Assembly: GCA_040954595.2 (NCBI GenBank)
Contig: CM082577.2
Coordinates: forward strand, 2,728,001 to 2,792,000
Direction: 5' to 3'
Source of the DNA: Balanoglossus misakiensis
Lineage: Eukaryota; Hemichordata
Length of the DNA: 64,000 bases
The position numbers were made by a program, and so were the translations under genes. A model generated the notes under the pieces. That model saw only the letters and a list, made by a program, of their open reading frames with translations. It made no database searches and was not told the origin of the DNA. Positions 13,601 through 26,600 of the stretch are shown here, piece after piece. The number at the start of each line of letters is the position of its first letter. Position 1 is the stretch's first letter.

Positions 13601-14560
13601 CTATGACACCCCGTGTGCCCTCATGAAAGTTATCTAACGTTTATAAGTAACAACATTGCTGACAGCCGCATAAAAATTACAGGAAATTGGCCGATTTCAT
13701 TGACACAAATTATCACGACATTTCCGATTTAAAATGTAAAGAATCGCGCCATATTTATCTAAGCCACTTAGCAGGCCGTGCGTGTATGTGGCTGTACGTG
13801 TGAATAATGCATTTCACTTTCTCTTATTCACATATTGTAAAATTCCATTACGACTGCTAATGTTTCTTGAAAGCTTTTAGCCGAAAGCTCCGACGATTGC
13901 TAAGTGTTGGAACATGTTGGGTGAATGTCAGTTTTTTCTACTCGCATTGTGAGAGAACCAACGACTTTTCGCCGGATTATTGTGTAAATTGGCCATGAGG
14001 TATGTTTATACATTGCATATGCGCGGACCTGATCTTTAGTTTTCCTTTTGTTACCCAAATGAACACTTCGGTGCACAGAAAAACAGTTATTTAGTTTAAT
14101 ATATCCATAGAAATGCCCACTTCAAGAAATATGAAAAAATAGAGGCATTAATGCCTGGTGGTGGAGAGTTTAGAAAATATACATTCCATTCTGGGTTTTT
14201 TTCTTCTTCTGAGAATTGCATTCCCTCGCGTGAGAACACGTCTCCGATACACGACGTGATTATCCATAAGACGCCTGCAGAACATTTGTCAACACTGTCA
14301 AAGGAAATATGAAAGGAAAATTGGCGTTCGTCAGGTTCACGCACACATGACTTGAATAAATAAGGAAGAACGGAACTGTGTTCCAGAATGTTCTGAAATC
14401 GCCTCCCTTTTCAACTAATGTAATTTTAAAATGATCTACGCACACGTTCTAAGAAATAGTGGTTAGTGCCGTGACGCTGTTCACACAAAAATCCGCAGTC
14501 CGTACAGCGAGCTGTGTTGTAATCGACAATGGGGTATCGTCCTTATTTAAACCATCGAGA
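8251..14560. other. Gene-free CpG-bearing intergenic block, part 1
   Basis: No exon, RNA gene or transposon is recognised. Reading frames are short and lack domain-like composition or splice support. A (TCA)n/(CAC)n simple repeat lies inside it. CpG dinucleotides are frequent compared with NPLOC4 introns. Confidence 0.5.
10598..10708. repeat. (TCA)n followed by imperfect (CAC)n repeat
   Basis: About 14 perfect TCA units (10598-10639), followed by a degenerate ACC/CAC/TCA run to about 10708. It produces poly-His and poly-Ser frames on translation, which are artefacts. Confidence 0.9.
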
Positions 14561-14642
14561 TAGTCCAGACTCGTGTGTGTGTTTTCGCTATGCTCTATGT
14601 GTGGAGCATAGAGAAAAACACACGAGGCTGGATTCTAGACTA
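14561..14642. other. 82-nt long imperfect hairpin
   Basis: The left arm 14561-14595 (TAGTCCAGACTCGTGTGTGTG...TATGCTC) is nearly complementary to the right arm 14604-14642 (GAGCATAGAGAAAAACACACGAGG...TAGACTA), with an 8-nt loop. The size and mismatch pattern resemble a microRNA precursor, but it could also be a small foldback repeat remnant. Transcription cannot be judged from sequence. Confidence 0.5.
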
Positions 14643-17600
14643 TACCATCGAGGCAACCCGCAGCGCACTATAGAAACACTGATGCAGGTACGCATGCAAA
14701 ACTAGGATTCCTCGCATGCGCAAACATACACAGTCCTCGAAATCGAGGGGTTATTCTTGATCGATGTCAGTCAGGGAACACGAAATGTATTAATTAAACA
14801 CAACCCTTCTGGCCACAGCGGCTTATGGCCGTTCCAAATCACAATTCGCAAGTCGTGACCCGTGCTTCTGCCTTGTAGGACTCTACCCATACCTGCGGAA
14901 TAGATTAGGTAGCGGATTGACAGTCCACGGACAACATGCCCATATAGCACTCATTGGACGCCGGCGGACAGATAGCTTTTGTAAGACACCATGTGTTCAT
15001 TATTGAATTTTTTTATTCGGTTTAATTTCCGCTCGTTTCATTTTGTTATAAGAGATAATAAAGGATGTTGTTGTGCCGGTCGTGTGATGAATTCTTAAAA
15101 TGCGCGTTTTAGAGGCCGTTGTTTATTTTATCCTTATTGTTTATACTAACTCGCCATTTGGCTGACATCTTTCGGAAAATTGCTGTCACGAATATATTAG
15201 TAGTATTTGTGTTACACATACCTCGCAAAATTTTTCCTGTGTCTCAGTAGTCTACAAAGGAATTCTACACATAGACTCATTAAATACAAAAGCACTTTGC
15301 GCTGGAGTGAAGCTAAATACTATGCGCACACCGGCGCGGTGTCACACGTCTAATACTCGGCAAAATAAGTTGAATTGAATGAAAAAAAGACTTCCTCGAG
15401 TCATAAAAGAGCAACATCTGATCCCATAGGGTCGACAGACTCGGATGCCAAGCCCTTCATCCGCTGCAGAAATACTGCAGACATTTTACTATGAATCACT
15501 GAAAGCGGGGAATTCTGCCTTGCAAAGCCTATGTTCCTATTACTATAATATTGGGACACATAGAAAGAAAACATTTCTCTTTGTGATTTTAAAAAAACAT
15601 GGTGTCATGGGATTCCCATAAAAGCATCAATGGAATTTGTAGATGATTTAGCACATCGATTCGACAGTTGTATGCAACACGTTTTATTGACATGGTCATT
15701 AGTAATATTTCCGCATCAGGCCGCTCTTTCCGTGTTGAGAATTTTGTTGGAGAACTCTCTCGTATGTAATAAGAAGGGAGATGTACGTATCAAATTTAGT
15801 TTTCACTTTCACTTTGCATGTGTGGCACATCCGCTTTAGTTGGTGAGCGGGGAATAATTGCAAGCCACGGACCGAAGGGTCACCTGCCGAGTCGTTTAAA
15901 CGTACGTGGTATAGATTTTTCCAGTCGCATGCTAAACAGCCGCGAACTGAAGCTCGAATTAACACTTCATCTTTGGGCAATGTAGATATTCGGTATCGAT
16001 CCGGAGGCGGGGGATTTTCAGCAGGAGGCGACAGAGCGGTTAGGTATTTCAGTTCCAGTCCAGGTGTCGGGTGGCTGTGGCTTGAATAATTAATGCTAAT
16101 TTGCAAAATTGTTGATTCAGGCGTCAGATATTCCCATAACGACTGTACCAGATCTGATGACCCTTACTACAGATATCATAACGTGATATGATATCGCAGA
16201 AAGACATTAGCAGTGTCGTGTCGTGTCAATCGTTCATTTGCTGATATCTTGGTTACTTTGACTTCCAACAGCGAGGAGCTAGATTGCACTTGGACAAGCA
16301 TCCAGCACAGGCACCTGAAGATGTCGAACGGTCTCTGTAGTATGCTAATTACTACTAGTGACCATTTTTTATATAGTATACTACAGATATTTGGCTCTTC
16401 AGGCACCTGTGGCAACAAGCAAGGCCGCGGCTGGGACAAGTACATTATACACAGTCACGTACGTGGTCATACACTTCCTTCTTAGAATAAATGCTTCGCG
16501 AGAGGCACTCTTAGGTCACCCGAGGAGATAAATTAATTACAGTTAAAGACGTCTCGTCCTGCGGGATTTTGACGAATTACCGCCGTGAGTAGCGCCCATC
16601 AGCTATCGTGATCACTTAGCATCTTGTGGGGATTTGGACGTCGCGATCGTGATGATGAATAATCGCAGGATCTCGCGATAACAAAATGTGAACACGGCGC
16701 GGGACGGGCCCGCTCTACTCCATCAAAATGAGCACTGTCAGACATCTTCGCCCGCCGAGTTCTTGCCCTCTTCGTTAAGGAAACTGTGGTCGAGCCAACG
16801 ACCAGAGTGCGAGCGTGTCAGTCTACATATCTTCTGAACAACCCGTTGCTGTCAACTTTGTTTCAATTGGGAGATTTCCCCCAGCGGTGTTGATATGTAT
16901 TTTCAATTTTCCAAGGAGACGGAAAAATGTATATATGCGCTGCCTCCTTACCGGTGATTTCGCGCCCGAACGATAACCAAGCAGCCACGCACAGTTTTCT
17001 CGGATTCCCATTCTTACGGAAATTATTAGCGACAGCTGCAGCATCTGGGTTTAGTATGATAGGATTCAGTTGTTGAAAAGGCGGTGACGTGTTAATATAA
17101 TTTCTCAGTCTATTTTATGCGAGGCATCCACTTGAATGGATACCCGATGCCCTCTTAAAGCTCAGATGAATAAACGCGCGTATTTTACTGAAGTCCCAGT
17201 CGAGTTATCTTTGTGCAGTTTTTCTTTCACAAGACATGCTCGCATTTTGCCCTCATTGCTTGTAAATTACTCATCTTAAAAGCCCCGGCCCAGTAACTTT
17301 TTAGTATTTTTAAAAAGATTACATTCTGTAATGCTTTTTTGTAGGTGTTTTGCATCGACGTGACTATTTTCAGCATGAGCTGAAAAGTGGGACCTTAATG
17401 CAATAGGCACCCAAATGCAATCAACGGAAGAGGAATTCAGCGATTCGTAAATTGTGGATTTCATTTTCCTTTAACCTTAGCCGAGCATGTCAGGATCACA
17501 GAAATTTAATCACTTTGCGTAGTTACACATACTTCTGAGAAAAGCGGCGGTACACACAATAGCGCGGGCAGCGATTCTTCCGAAACATTTAACGATAGCG

Positions 17601-20600
17601 AACGGTTAGGGGCATAAAAGGTACTTTCGTTCAAATTGAAGCCACGCTTCTCCAAAGTGCAACTGATTAGAGAACGCGGAACGCTCTAATACGCCGACGT
17701 ATCACTGCCGCCAATTTACCGCTCACTGAAAGGTGACATTGTTCCGCGACTTTTCACATCTACCGCGTTAAAGTCGGAATTGGATTTTTCCGTCTGGGAT
17801 GGAGTAACGATTTATAGGTGTCCGTGACACAACGCCATTTCGAATTACTTTTATTAACTAATAGCGCGAGTTATGATCTCAGTGGCCGGTATAGGCGCTT
17901 TAACGATCCGACGCTGAACGGCTGGCGGGTTATTTGCTCTGTGAGCACATCTTGTATCATACTTTCCTATTCACCATACAGTAACAAACATGACCTCATA
18001 CTTTTCAAGTAGACGTCTGCAATGTTTTGTAATTGTTTTGTATGGATCATGCATTGAGTCTCCCTCAAGCAGTTTATGTTGTTTAATCGTAGGATAGAAG
18101 ACTTAAATGACACTTAATGCTACTATCAAAGCTAAAATCAGCCGAAGAACAAGAACTTGCATTGATGTGGCCGTATGTTTTAAAAGACCTATCAGCTATG
18201 ATAAATGCACTTACCGTCGTCGCGTATCAATCATATTGTTTTTAATAAAAATTTCTTCATAGTTCACGTGACCGAAACCCGTGCTTCGAATGAAATCGAT
18301 TTTTTTCCATGCTGCATGAATGTAACTCAGGCCATGCATATATCCGCCGGGAACGGAATAACAGAGTAGTTTATATAGTTTGTTTGATGGTGCAGATCTC
18401 AAGACGCTGCTGCGGTTAGGAGATATCGATTAAGTGAGTGATAGCCGTGTTTGAAAGAGACAGCTCGTAAATTTCGTCCGCATTTTGTCCCCGTTTGGGT
18501 ACGTGACGTCATCTTTTGAAAAACCGACGGCTCAGACTGACGACTCGATTTTTTTTCATACTTCCAGGGCTGTGGGGATATGTTTAAATTACACGTGGTA
18601 GCGATTTCTCCTTTCAAGATTTTGCCGTCTTTGAATTCCGCCATACCATAATGGATCGTGTTCATCGGCGTAAGTATTAATATGCTTACTGACAGAGGGA
18701 TTGAATACTAGTGCATGTATCCCTTTTTCCACTATGAACTCCAGCTTTCAAACTCGATCCGATACTTAAAATGGCTTATGTAGAAAATAAAAAAAACGCT
18801 GCGATAGTAATCTCACTCCTATCTGCAAATATTCAGTGATGTTGCTTTTTACAAGAGACATATAATAAAACGTTAAATCATAAATATGGAACCCCACCCA
18901 ACCAGTAATTTTGATAAGATCTTTGGTGATTTGGACCTCAAAAACGAAGTATATGTATCTATAGACATGTACACGATACTAGTATTTAAACGCTGGACTA
19001 GGATTGGAGCTCCAGCTCTGAGTCTGGGCACCGGGGCGTTGAACCTTCGTGTAATGGGAGATTTAGCTGGAGTACAGGAGTTTGACTCATTGAATGAAGC
19101 AATGACGCAAATGCGCGATAGCGTGCATATAGAACGCTGCTTCCGCGAATCTAAAGCAATCAGTCGCGGCGACCCAGACAGGAAATTGGTTGTACGCACG
19201 CGCCTGTGTACATCAACCATCATGCATTAGCGATATTAGATCTTCTGCAGCGATAACTTCGCTTTAAGTGATTTGCGCAAATTCGTGGATAGCTCCAGGG
19301 GATGGGTGAGGGAGGCACAAATGAATTCAAACGTTGGAAGTGATACCCAACTGGGCCCGGCAAATCAGCTTGAAAAAGAAATCGGAAAGTGTCCAGCGTG
19401 CGAAGTGAATTAACAGTCATATTGGTGAACTCCACTGGGAGATACGTTCCTGTTTCACTATCAACCGATTATTTCCCGTCATCAGATTTGATGGAGTGAC
19501 CTTATAAAATGCATCTTCAAATGATATTCTTTGGCTCTAATTCACAAGGACATTTCCTGTTGGACCTGTTTTTTACTTTACGAGAACGTGCTTGTGTGCA
19601 TGTCCAGTAGAGCGAAGTCCTCAGATGGTGCAAGCTTGGTAATCTCGTTTCACAAAAACTGTGTATTCAATAATTTATGGAACTACTTTGTCCTTTTTGT
19701 AATTTCGCGTGTTATGCCTTCAAGGTGAAAGCAATGCCCATACAAAGGGCAGTTGCAGTTCAGAATTTTCTCGATGGTCCCCCAGATTAAAGCTCCACAT
19801 TCACCCGTAGAAGCCGTTAGCGTTGTCTAACAATTTAAATCATTCGGTATCGCCTTAAAACATATACCACAAAGAGGAGCAAACAGTATGTATGACATCT
19901 GTCGTCTCTTCATCTCGTGGGCTCAAGTTACCGCCACAATCCCGGATGTCGTCAGATGCCTGCGTATACCATTAAGTAACACTGTAACCCAATAGTCATG
20001 TTATACTGCACCTTACCAACAAACACCACCTGTGTCCAAGACGTAATGGCGCCCCTTAGAGTCTAATTTCCGAGGATATACACGGAGTACTGTTGTTTTT
20101 CAAAAGTGTAATTAATTGCACGGCGAAATATGAGTCGCCGTATCAGTATCGTCTGGCAGTCTGTCTGTCTTTCTCTAATCTTAGCCCTTGTATTCACCTG
20201 ATATATTCATCGAGCGCAGCGACTGGTAATCTCGGACGATTTTGGTGGATCTGGGGCTTCGTGTCCCTTGCAACAGGTGAAACACAGAAAGCATGCTTTT
20301 AGTAGATGCAAAATCCTTAAAATTTATAACCGACAGTATAGAAAAACCGGAACTGGCACTTAATCACGATTCCCTGCAGCAGGTGACGAGGAAACCCGGG
20401 GAATCCATTTGCCATCGTGATATATGGAATGGACCAGAGGGAGCCTGCCCGGATTTGCCGAAGATTAATGGGAGAGGGGGAAGTAATCAAGTGCCGCCGT
20501 GCGTGCAACAGGTGGTCGAGACTCGCTCGCTGGAACGAATCATTAATTCAAGAAGCAGCATCAGTTTTAAGTCTCATTTATTTTAACCACATTTTGGTAG

Positions 20601-23600
20601 ATTTATACAAGTCACCGACTGGGGAAGAATAAAGCATGCTATGAAACATTCATTATCGGATCGTATAGTATCGTATCCTATGGATTTCTCCGCGACACGG
20701 TTTTAATTTATTGTAGCGGTGGAGGGACAGGAATGATGATGTTTTATGACGTTGATACATTGCTTTGAGTTTCACTGTTGAATCATATGAAATCCCCGGA
20801 TGAAATCGCGGTGGTTAACATTCACTCTGTAGCGAAATCTCCAAGCATCTCATCTCATTTACTGCCATGCATCAGTTATGACCGCGAGTTACACAGCCGT
20901 GAGCACAGCGACCAAGACGCCCACGCTCACAGTCAGCATGGTCAGAGGCTATCAGAGAAGAGAATTCGAATCGCGAAATGAATAAATACAGTGCATTTGA
21001 TTGAAAAGGGTTGCTGTTCATGAGCGCGGCTGTATGCCATTCTGATAGTCGCGCGCATCTGTCTTTCTAAACGGTCTGTTTCTGCATCCGGTTTATTAAA
21101 TCACGTCACGTGACCTGTTCTCGTTTCGTTTCAGCCACCGACAGACATGCCCTCCCAATTTTCCAATCGAACGTAGTTATGCAGATTCACGCCAATTTTC
21201 CATCGAAGCTATATGACGGGAAAATTGGTCTGTACCAGATGGAAATTTCAATGCAGACGGCAGAATCTGAACAACTGTCCGTGGGCATGCAATCTGTCGC
21301 AATCTGCGCATTCAGTCATGCGAGAACCAGAGACTGATGACTGGAAACCTAAACGTCTAGAGTCTGCAATTTTCTTCTCGTATTATACTTTTTAAAGATC
21401 AGTACTTTGTATTCTGACCTCTGGCAGCAAAGTGCCATGCATATGACAAGCGAGTGAATTGTATTGAATCATGCATGGAAATTTTATGTTGGATATTTTT
21501 TTAAGTGGAGATCGTCTCTTCATTCCTGATGTGTCGGTGGAGTGTGGTGCGTGAGGTTCTGGAGGTGAAACTCGGACCCAGTCGAGTTTGTACTATAACG
21601 AGTGCATCACGAATGTTCTGGAAAAGTAAGATGATACACCTGGTCTACTACAAGTAAACAGCGGCGATGTACGTGTAGTATGGAAACCAACGGAGTATAT
21701 GTTGACATATCTAGTGTTTATAGCCATTCACATAACTTAAACTAACGGAACAGCACGAACTGAACAAACTATACCGCGGTCCTCTGGGCAAAACCATGCG
21801 TGCACATGCGCACTCTCGTACCCACCCAGCGTGTAATCATCCTCGGTAATCCATGATTCGCAAATGTCCCTCGGTGAAACTGTCGAAGTCTACATTTCGC
21901 AGCGGGCTAACCTTCCTGTTCAATTACCGCCATAGATTGACGATTGACGAACCCGAAGCCTTGGGAAATCAACGATTTAAGTTTAAAACTTGTCTGGTTT
22001 CGATTATATTAAAAGTTGACTCCATGTCCGACGGGGATAAATTGATTGCATGTCATTATTTGAACTGTACAGCAGCACATGTCATCCGAATCACTGTGTT
22101 TGGAAATGCTATGGGTCCTATGTTCTCTGGAACATATGTAAAACGTTGTTTAATTTGTGATCGGGGGAAGGGTGGTGTTTCTTCGTCAATGGATTTTCGC
22201 GCTTTGGCGGAAACCGAACACAACGGCAGTTCTTTCTGATTGGACCTCTTGTTACTGACCTCATTTTTTCTGAAGTTCATCCGCCGACGTCAACATTTAC
22301 AATTTATATGTCGTCGGTTGGTGAAACCATGGAGGTAGAAGCGAGTCACTATCTCTGTGAGCTCCACAACGCGAATTCCAGTATTAGTATATTATATATT
22401 AAGTATTATATATCCAACATTATATATCCAGTCCTGATCTTCACACACAATGCACGAACGATGTGCATCTATCTGATCCGGAAGTCCGACTGTCGAATTC
22501 TTGGAAGACTCGTTCTGCTGAAATAAGCTTCTTGTGAGAAGATTAAGTATATCTAAGGACACGTGGGTTAAAAGATCTACATCTTCCCTGGGACCGTGAT
22601 CTTCCCAAGGGAGTTCTCCGGTTTTGTTACAGTAAGATGAATCCGTATTTCACACCAGTAAGAACAGGTTTTCTTTCAAGTTTTCAACACATGTGTTTGA
22701 ACACATCCCGCGGCCCTTTATCACAGCTGATACGCTACCTTCACAAACACCCCGGCCTTCCCCAACAGATAATTGACACGGTTAAAAGAAATCTACACCA
22801 TCACGGCCGCCCCAGCATGGGCACGAACGCCCCAAGCCTGCGCATCCACTCATCAAAACACGATGCAGTTGATATTTTCACATCATGGACGTCCATGGAA
22901 TGTTCAATCGACAAAATGGAAACATGCTGGTTTATTTTTTTTCTGTTGCTTTGGCAACGGTGCGTGCATAATGAAATAACCAGGTCCAAACATGGAGCTA
23001 CCGTGGTCCAAGAAACAATTAGAAAACGACAATTACAAAGGGGTAGTATTTAATCATTGCTAACCGGCGGTACCAGGTGTCCGGAATGAGGAAGTACATG
23101 TACCTGTATTCCTACATCCGTCAAGATAGTGACAAATTTTATGAGATTTAGGCTAAGCTGCCAACAAATTACTGCTGTGTGCCAAAGCCAGGTAGACTGT
23201 CACTCATCATTATAGTAACACACCGTGTCATTTATTTGGACACAACATGCATCTCTATATCCAGCATGGAACCTCTTAACTAACTAATCTACCTTCTAAT
23301 AATCCCTGTCGCACTTTGATAATGCCTTTTAAGCTGCGTCTCGCTTGAAAGTTTTAATATAATGAATCATAAGCCCTCCCGTATATCCCAGGGGTTGTAA
23401 AATGTAAACACCACTAAGCTGAGGCCGGTGGAATATTTGCCGGACTAGTAGGGAAAATTCATGATCCAAAAATTTAACCGTCTCTCTTGTCATGCAACTT
23501 AGTATAATACAGCGTATTTGCATAATTACGAAGAATATATCGAGGCATTGTGCCGAGTCTGCAATGTCTGTAGTTTTTTTAAAAGGCGATTGCAATCCTT

Positions 23601-26600
23601 CAGGTGGTGTTGCTGCATCCGTCTGGCCCAAATAAGAGTCAGTCTAAAAGTGCTGAGGCATCATTCACTGCAGCAGAAGAGAGGCATTGATTTCATCGCA
23701 TAACACGCATGCTCACAACAAATAAGGAGGATGCCAGGCTGGGAGGATGCGGAAGATTTCATGTCCACGTGATTTAAATTGGCATTTTTCAACTGGGAAG
23801 CCCTGACTTTAACAAGTCATAAAACCCAGGTTTCACAACTGGCTGATTGCGCCATTTCGATGACAATTCGGACCTTTATAAGCGGATGCTTAATTCGCTA
23901 ATAGAGCCTGCCGGATGTCGCACAGAATGCATGCATGACAGCCTGCCTATATATTAGATTTTACATAACTTGCCCAGGTGCCTATTAACACATGGCTCAT
24001 TTCCAGGCACGAATAATCTTGCTGGTACTGACTCGGTGCGTCTTACGTGACCCATTGGGGGGGGGGGGGGGGCACTCAGAAAGTACTGTTTGTTTGTTAG
24101 TTTATTATTTATTGTTATTTATTCGTTTGTGTATTTATTTATTTTTGTTTATTTACACACATACACATGAAGCAATGAGAAGTAAAGTGCCCTGCTCACG
24201 GGCACAACATCAAGGACATTTACAGCGAAGTTTAATTCCCTTTTCTACACCAGTGGAGTGTATTATTAATGTGAGTTCTGTGAAGAGTAGCCTACAGTCA
24301 GAGGGATACTCGACCTTTTGATTTGACAAATCCAGTCTGCTTATGACGCGGTGAAATTTGACCTGAGATTATCGTATACTTACTGCCGACCTCTGTTAGC
24401 CTATCTGTGAAGATAAAAACTTGTGTCGATGGAACGCTGATGGCTGTCTTCAAAAAACCTTTCACATGATGCTTTGTATGCATGTACGACATCAGTGTGT
24501 GTTTTAAAAAAAGTATCACGACTGAAAAATAAGCATTTCTGCGTGTTTGGTGTTGTACTTGTAACGAAAACAACACCCACACAGTGCGTTTCCCTGGAGC
24601 CAGGCACTCTACCTGTTAATTTTATCGATGTTCACGAATGACGGTTTAATATTTTTTTATTTGCGTAGTGAGTTGCAGCCATCTCATTAAGAAAATAGTG
24701 ATATATTAAACATTCCACTTCGAGGCATTCAATTTTAATGTCTTGATAGCCTAATCAAAGTTACACTGTAAAATAAAGATTCTATCGCACAGTTTCCGCG
24801 CAGCTATGTTACTGCGCCTGCTCAGGTGATTCTCCATTGAAATCGTGATCCCTTAGATGCAATAATTGTAATGGTTCTTGTTCGCTAAATCTGTCATGGG
24901 GGAGATTTTCCTGTTTCCAGCCAAAAAGGCAGCTTGGACAAAATGGCGAGGGCGCGGGGTGGTTTTCAAAAACAAAAATTGAGACGGCACGAGGCGTCTG
25001 TAAATGTAAACAAATGATCAGTGTTTCGCAAGCCCCTGCACTGTTCGAACTGTCATTTCATCAAAACCGTCGAATATGCGCAGCGGCGCTGAAGAAGCAA
25101 TCGATAGAGGTTAATTGTGTTGCATGCATGTTCTTGAAGTGCGCGGCAAAGGACATCGTTCATCAATAAACGAGGGTCTATATTTAGAATGCAACACTGG
25201 CAAAGTCTACCTTCCAGCCAACATAAGACGAATCACGCGAAATAACATTAAAATGGCGTGATAGTGAATTGTGCGCTGAAGGAATCCAGACAGGATGAAA
25301 AGTCTCATAAATCTTGGTATATGCCATCACGCTTCACGATCCTTGATACCGTGCAGAGAAAGCGAACTATCTGCATGCTTCTGTCGTGTGTCTAATATTA
25401 TGACATGTGTCTATAGTATCGCCCTATGTTCGCTTCTGTGCCAGCCGCTGACGCATGCGCCCGAGATTTTTTGATTTACGGAAGAAGAAATATCGCGCGA
25501 TACAGCAGAGCCGCGTGTCTCCGGAAACGCTGTTGATTATATCGGGGTTTATTCCGATAACACACGCCGAATTAGAAATAAGTGGACGTGGGAACGGAAC
25601 GATCTCAACCGTCCGTGTGGAGACGGAATTGCCAAGTCGTGTCCATCCAGTGCCATACCCGGGAGCCAGCAGCTGCATTCTCATCAAAGGCCGTCTCAGC
25701 AGATTCCATGGTATAGTCGAAGCGTCTGTTCGTGAAACTAAAGCGATTAAGGTATGGGTGGACATCACCTGTGTATCGCTAGTCCATTGTGGGTTTGATG
25801 GCAGCATAATTTTTGTTTGCTCTCATTCTGTACTTTGAAATTTTAGTTTAGAAAAACCTACATACATACCTACCTACCTAGATACATAGTTTACATACAC
25901 ACATACATACATGTTTAGATATAACGCATCCCTCGAGATGAATTATTTCTATCAATTATCACATTAGCTGACTTTAAGTACATGTACTGCGTTCATGGCG
26001 TTTGCTTCCCATAAAAGGCGGGAATATCACTAAACAACTCGGATTTTATGAATCGTTACTTCGATCGGTTGTAACTCAACATCTATCATTAAAGCTTGAC
26101 TTCAAGGCATTTTCTAGGTTTGTGACGTTAACGGCGATAGTGAATGTTGATTTAAGTATCGACAAACTTTGCCGTCTGTTAAACGCAGTGGGTGTTTATG
26201 CAACTTGAAGGACTACCTGTCTGGTCATGGATGGATTTTATGTAGCGATGGCCAAGCGTGACACGCCTTAGCTATCCACGACAACGGCATCTGATAAAAC
26301 AAACGGAAATAGACAGCACCCTTCTCCCACTATGTGCAGTATTAATTTACAGGGGTGGATTACCTGATATTAGTCACTGAATACTTCATTTGAAAGGAGC
26401 TGTTTCCTATCAAAGTATTAGCAGTATATCCAGGAGTGGATTATACGACCAGTTATACCTGCAAATTAATTCTCGGTGTGTTACAAGTTAACAGTATTGG
26501 CCCATAAATTTGCCTTTTGATTTGTCCGTCAAACACGCAAGTACATTGTATTAAGTGCATGTCACCCAATTTCATTTAGTATTCTACAGTAGTCTTCTAT

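Noticed and set aside
18873-19230. Two overlapping frames of about 115 codons on opposite strands
   Set aside because: No domain, no splice or promoter support, and mirror frames on both strands point to local stop depletion.
21853-22239. 128-codon plus-strand frame
   Set aside because: No family resemblance and no exon structure around it.
25424-25838. Two 127-codon frames on opposite strands
   Set aside because: CpG-rich sequence lacks stops by chance; no recognisable protein features.
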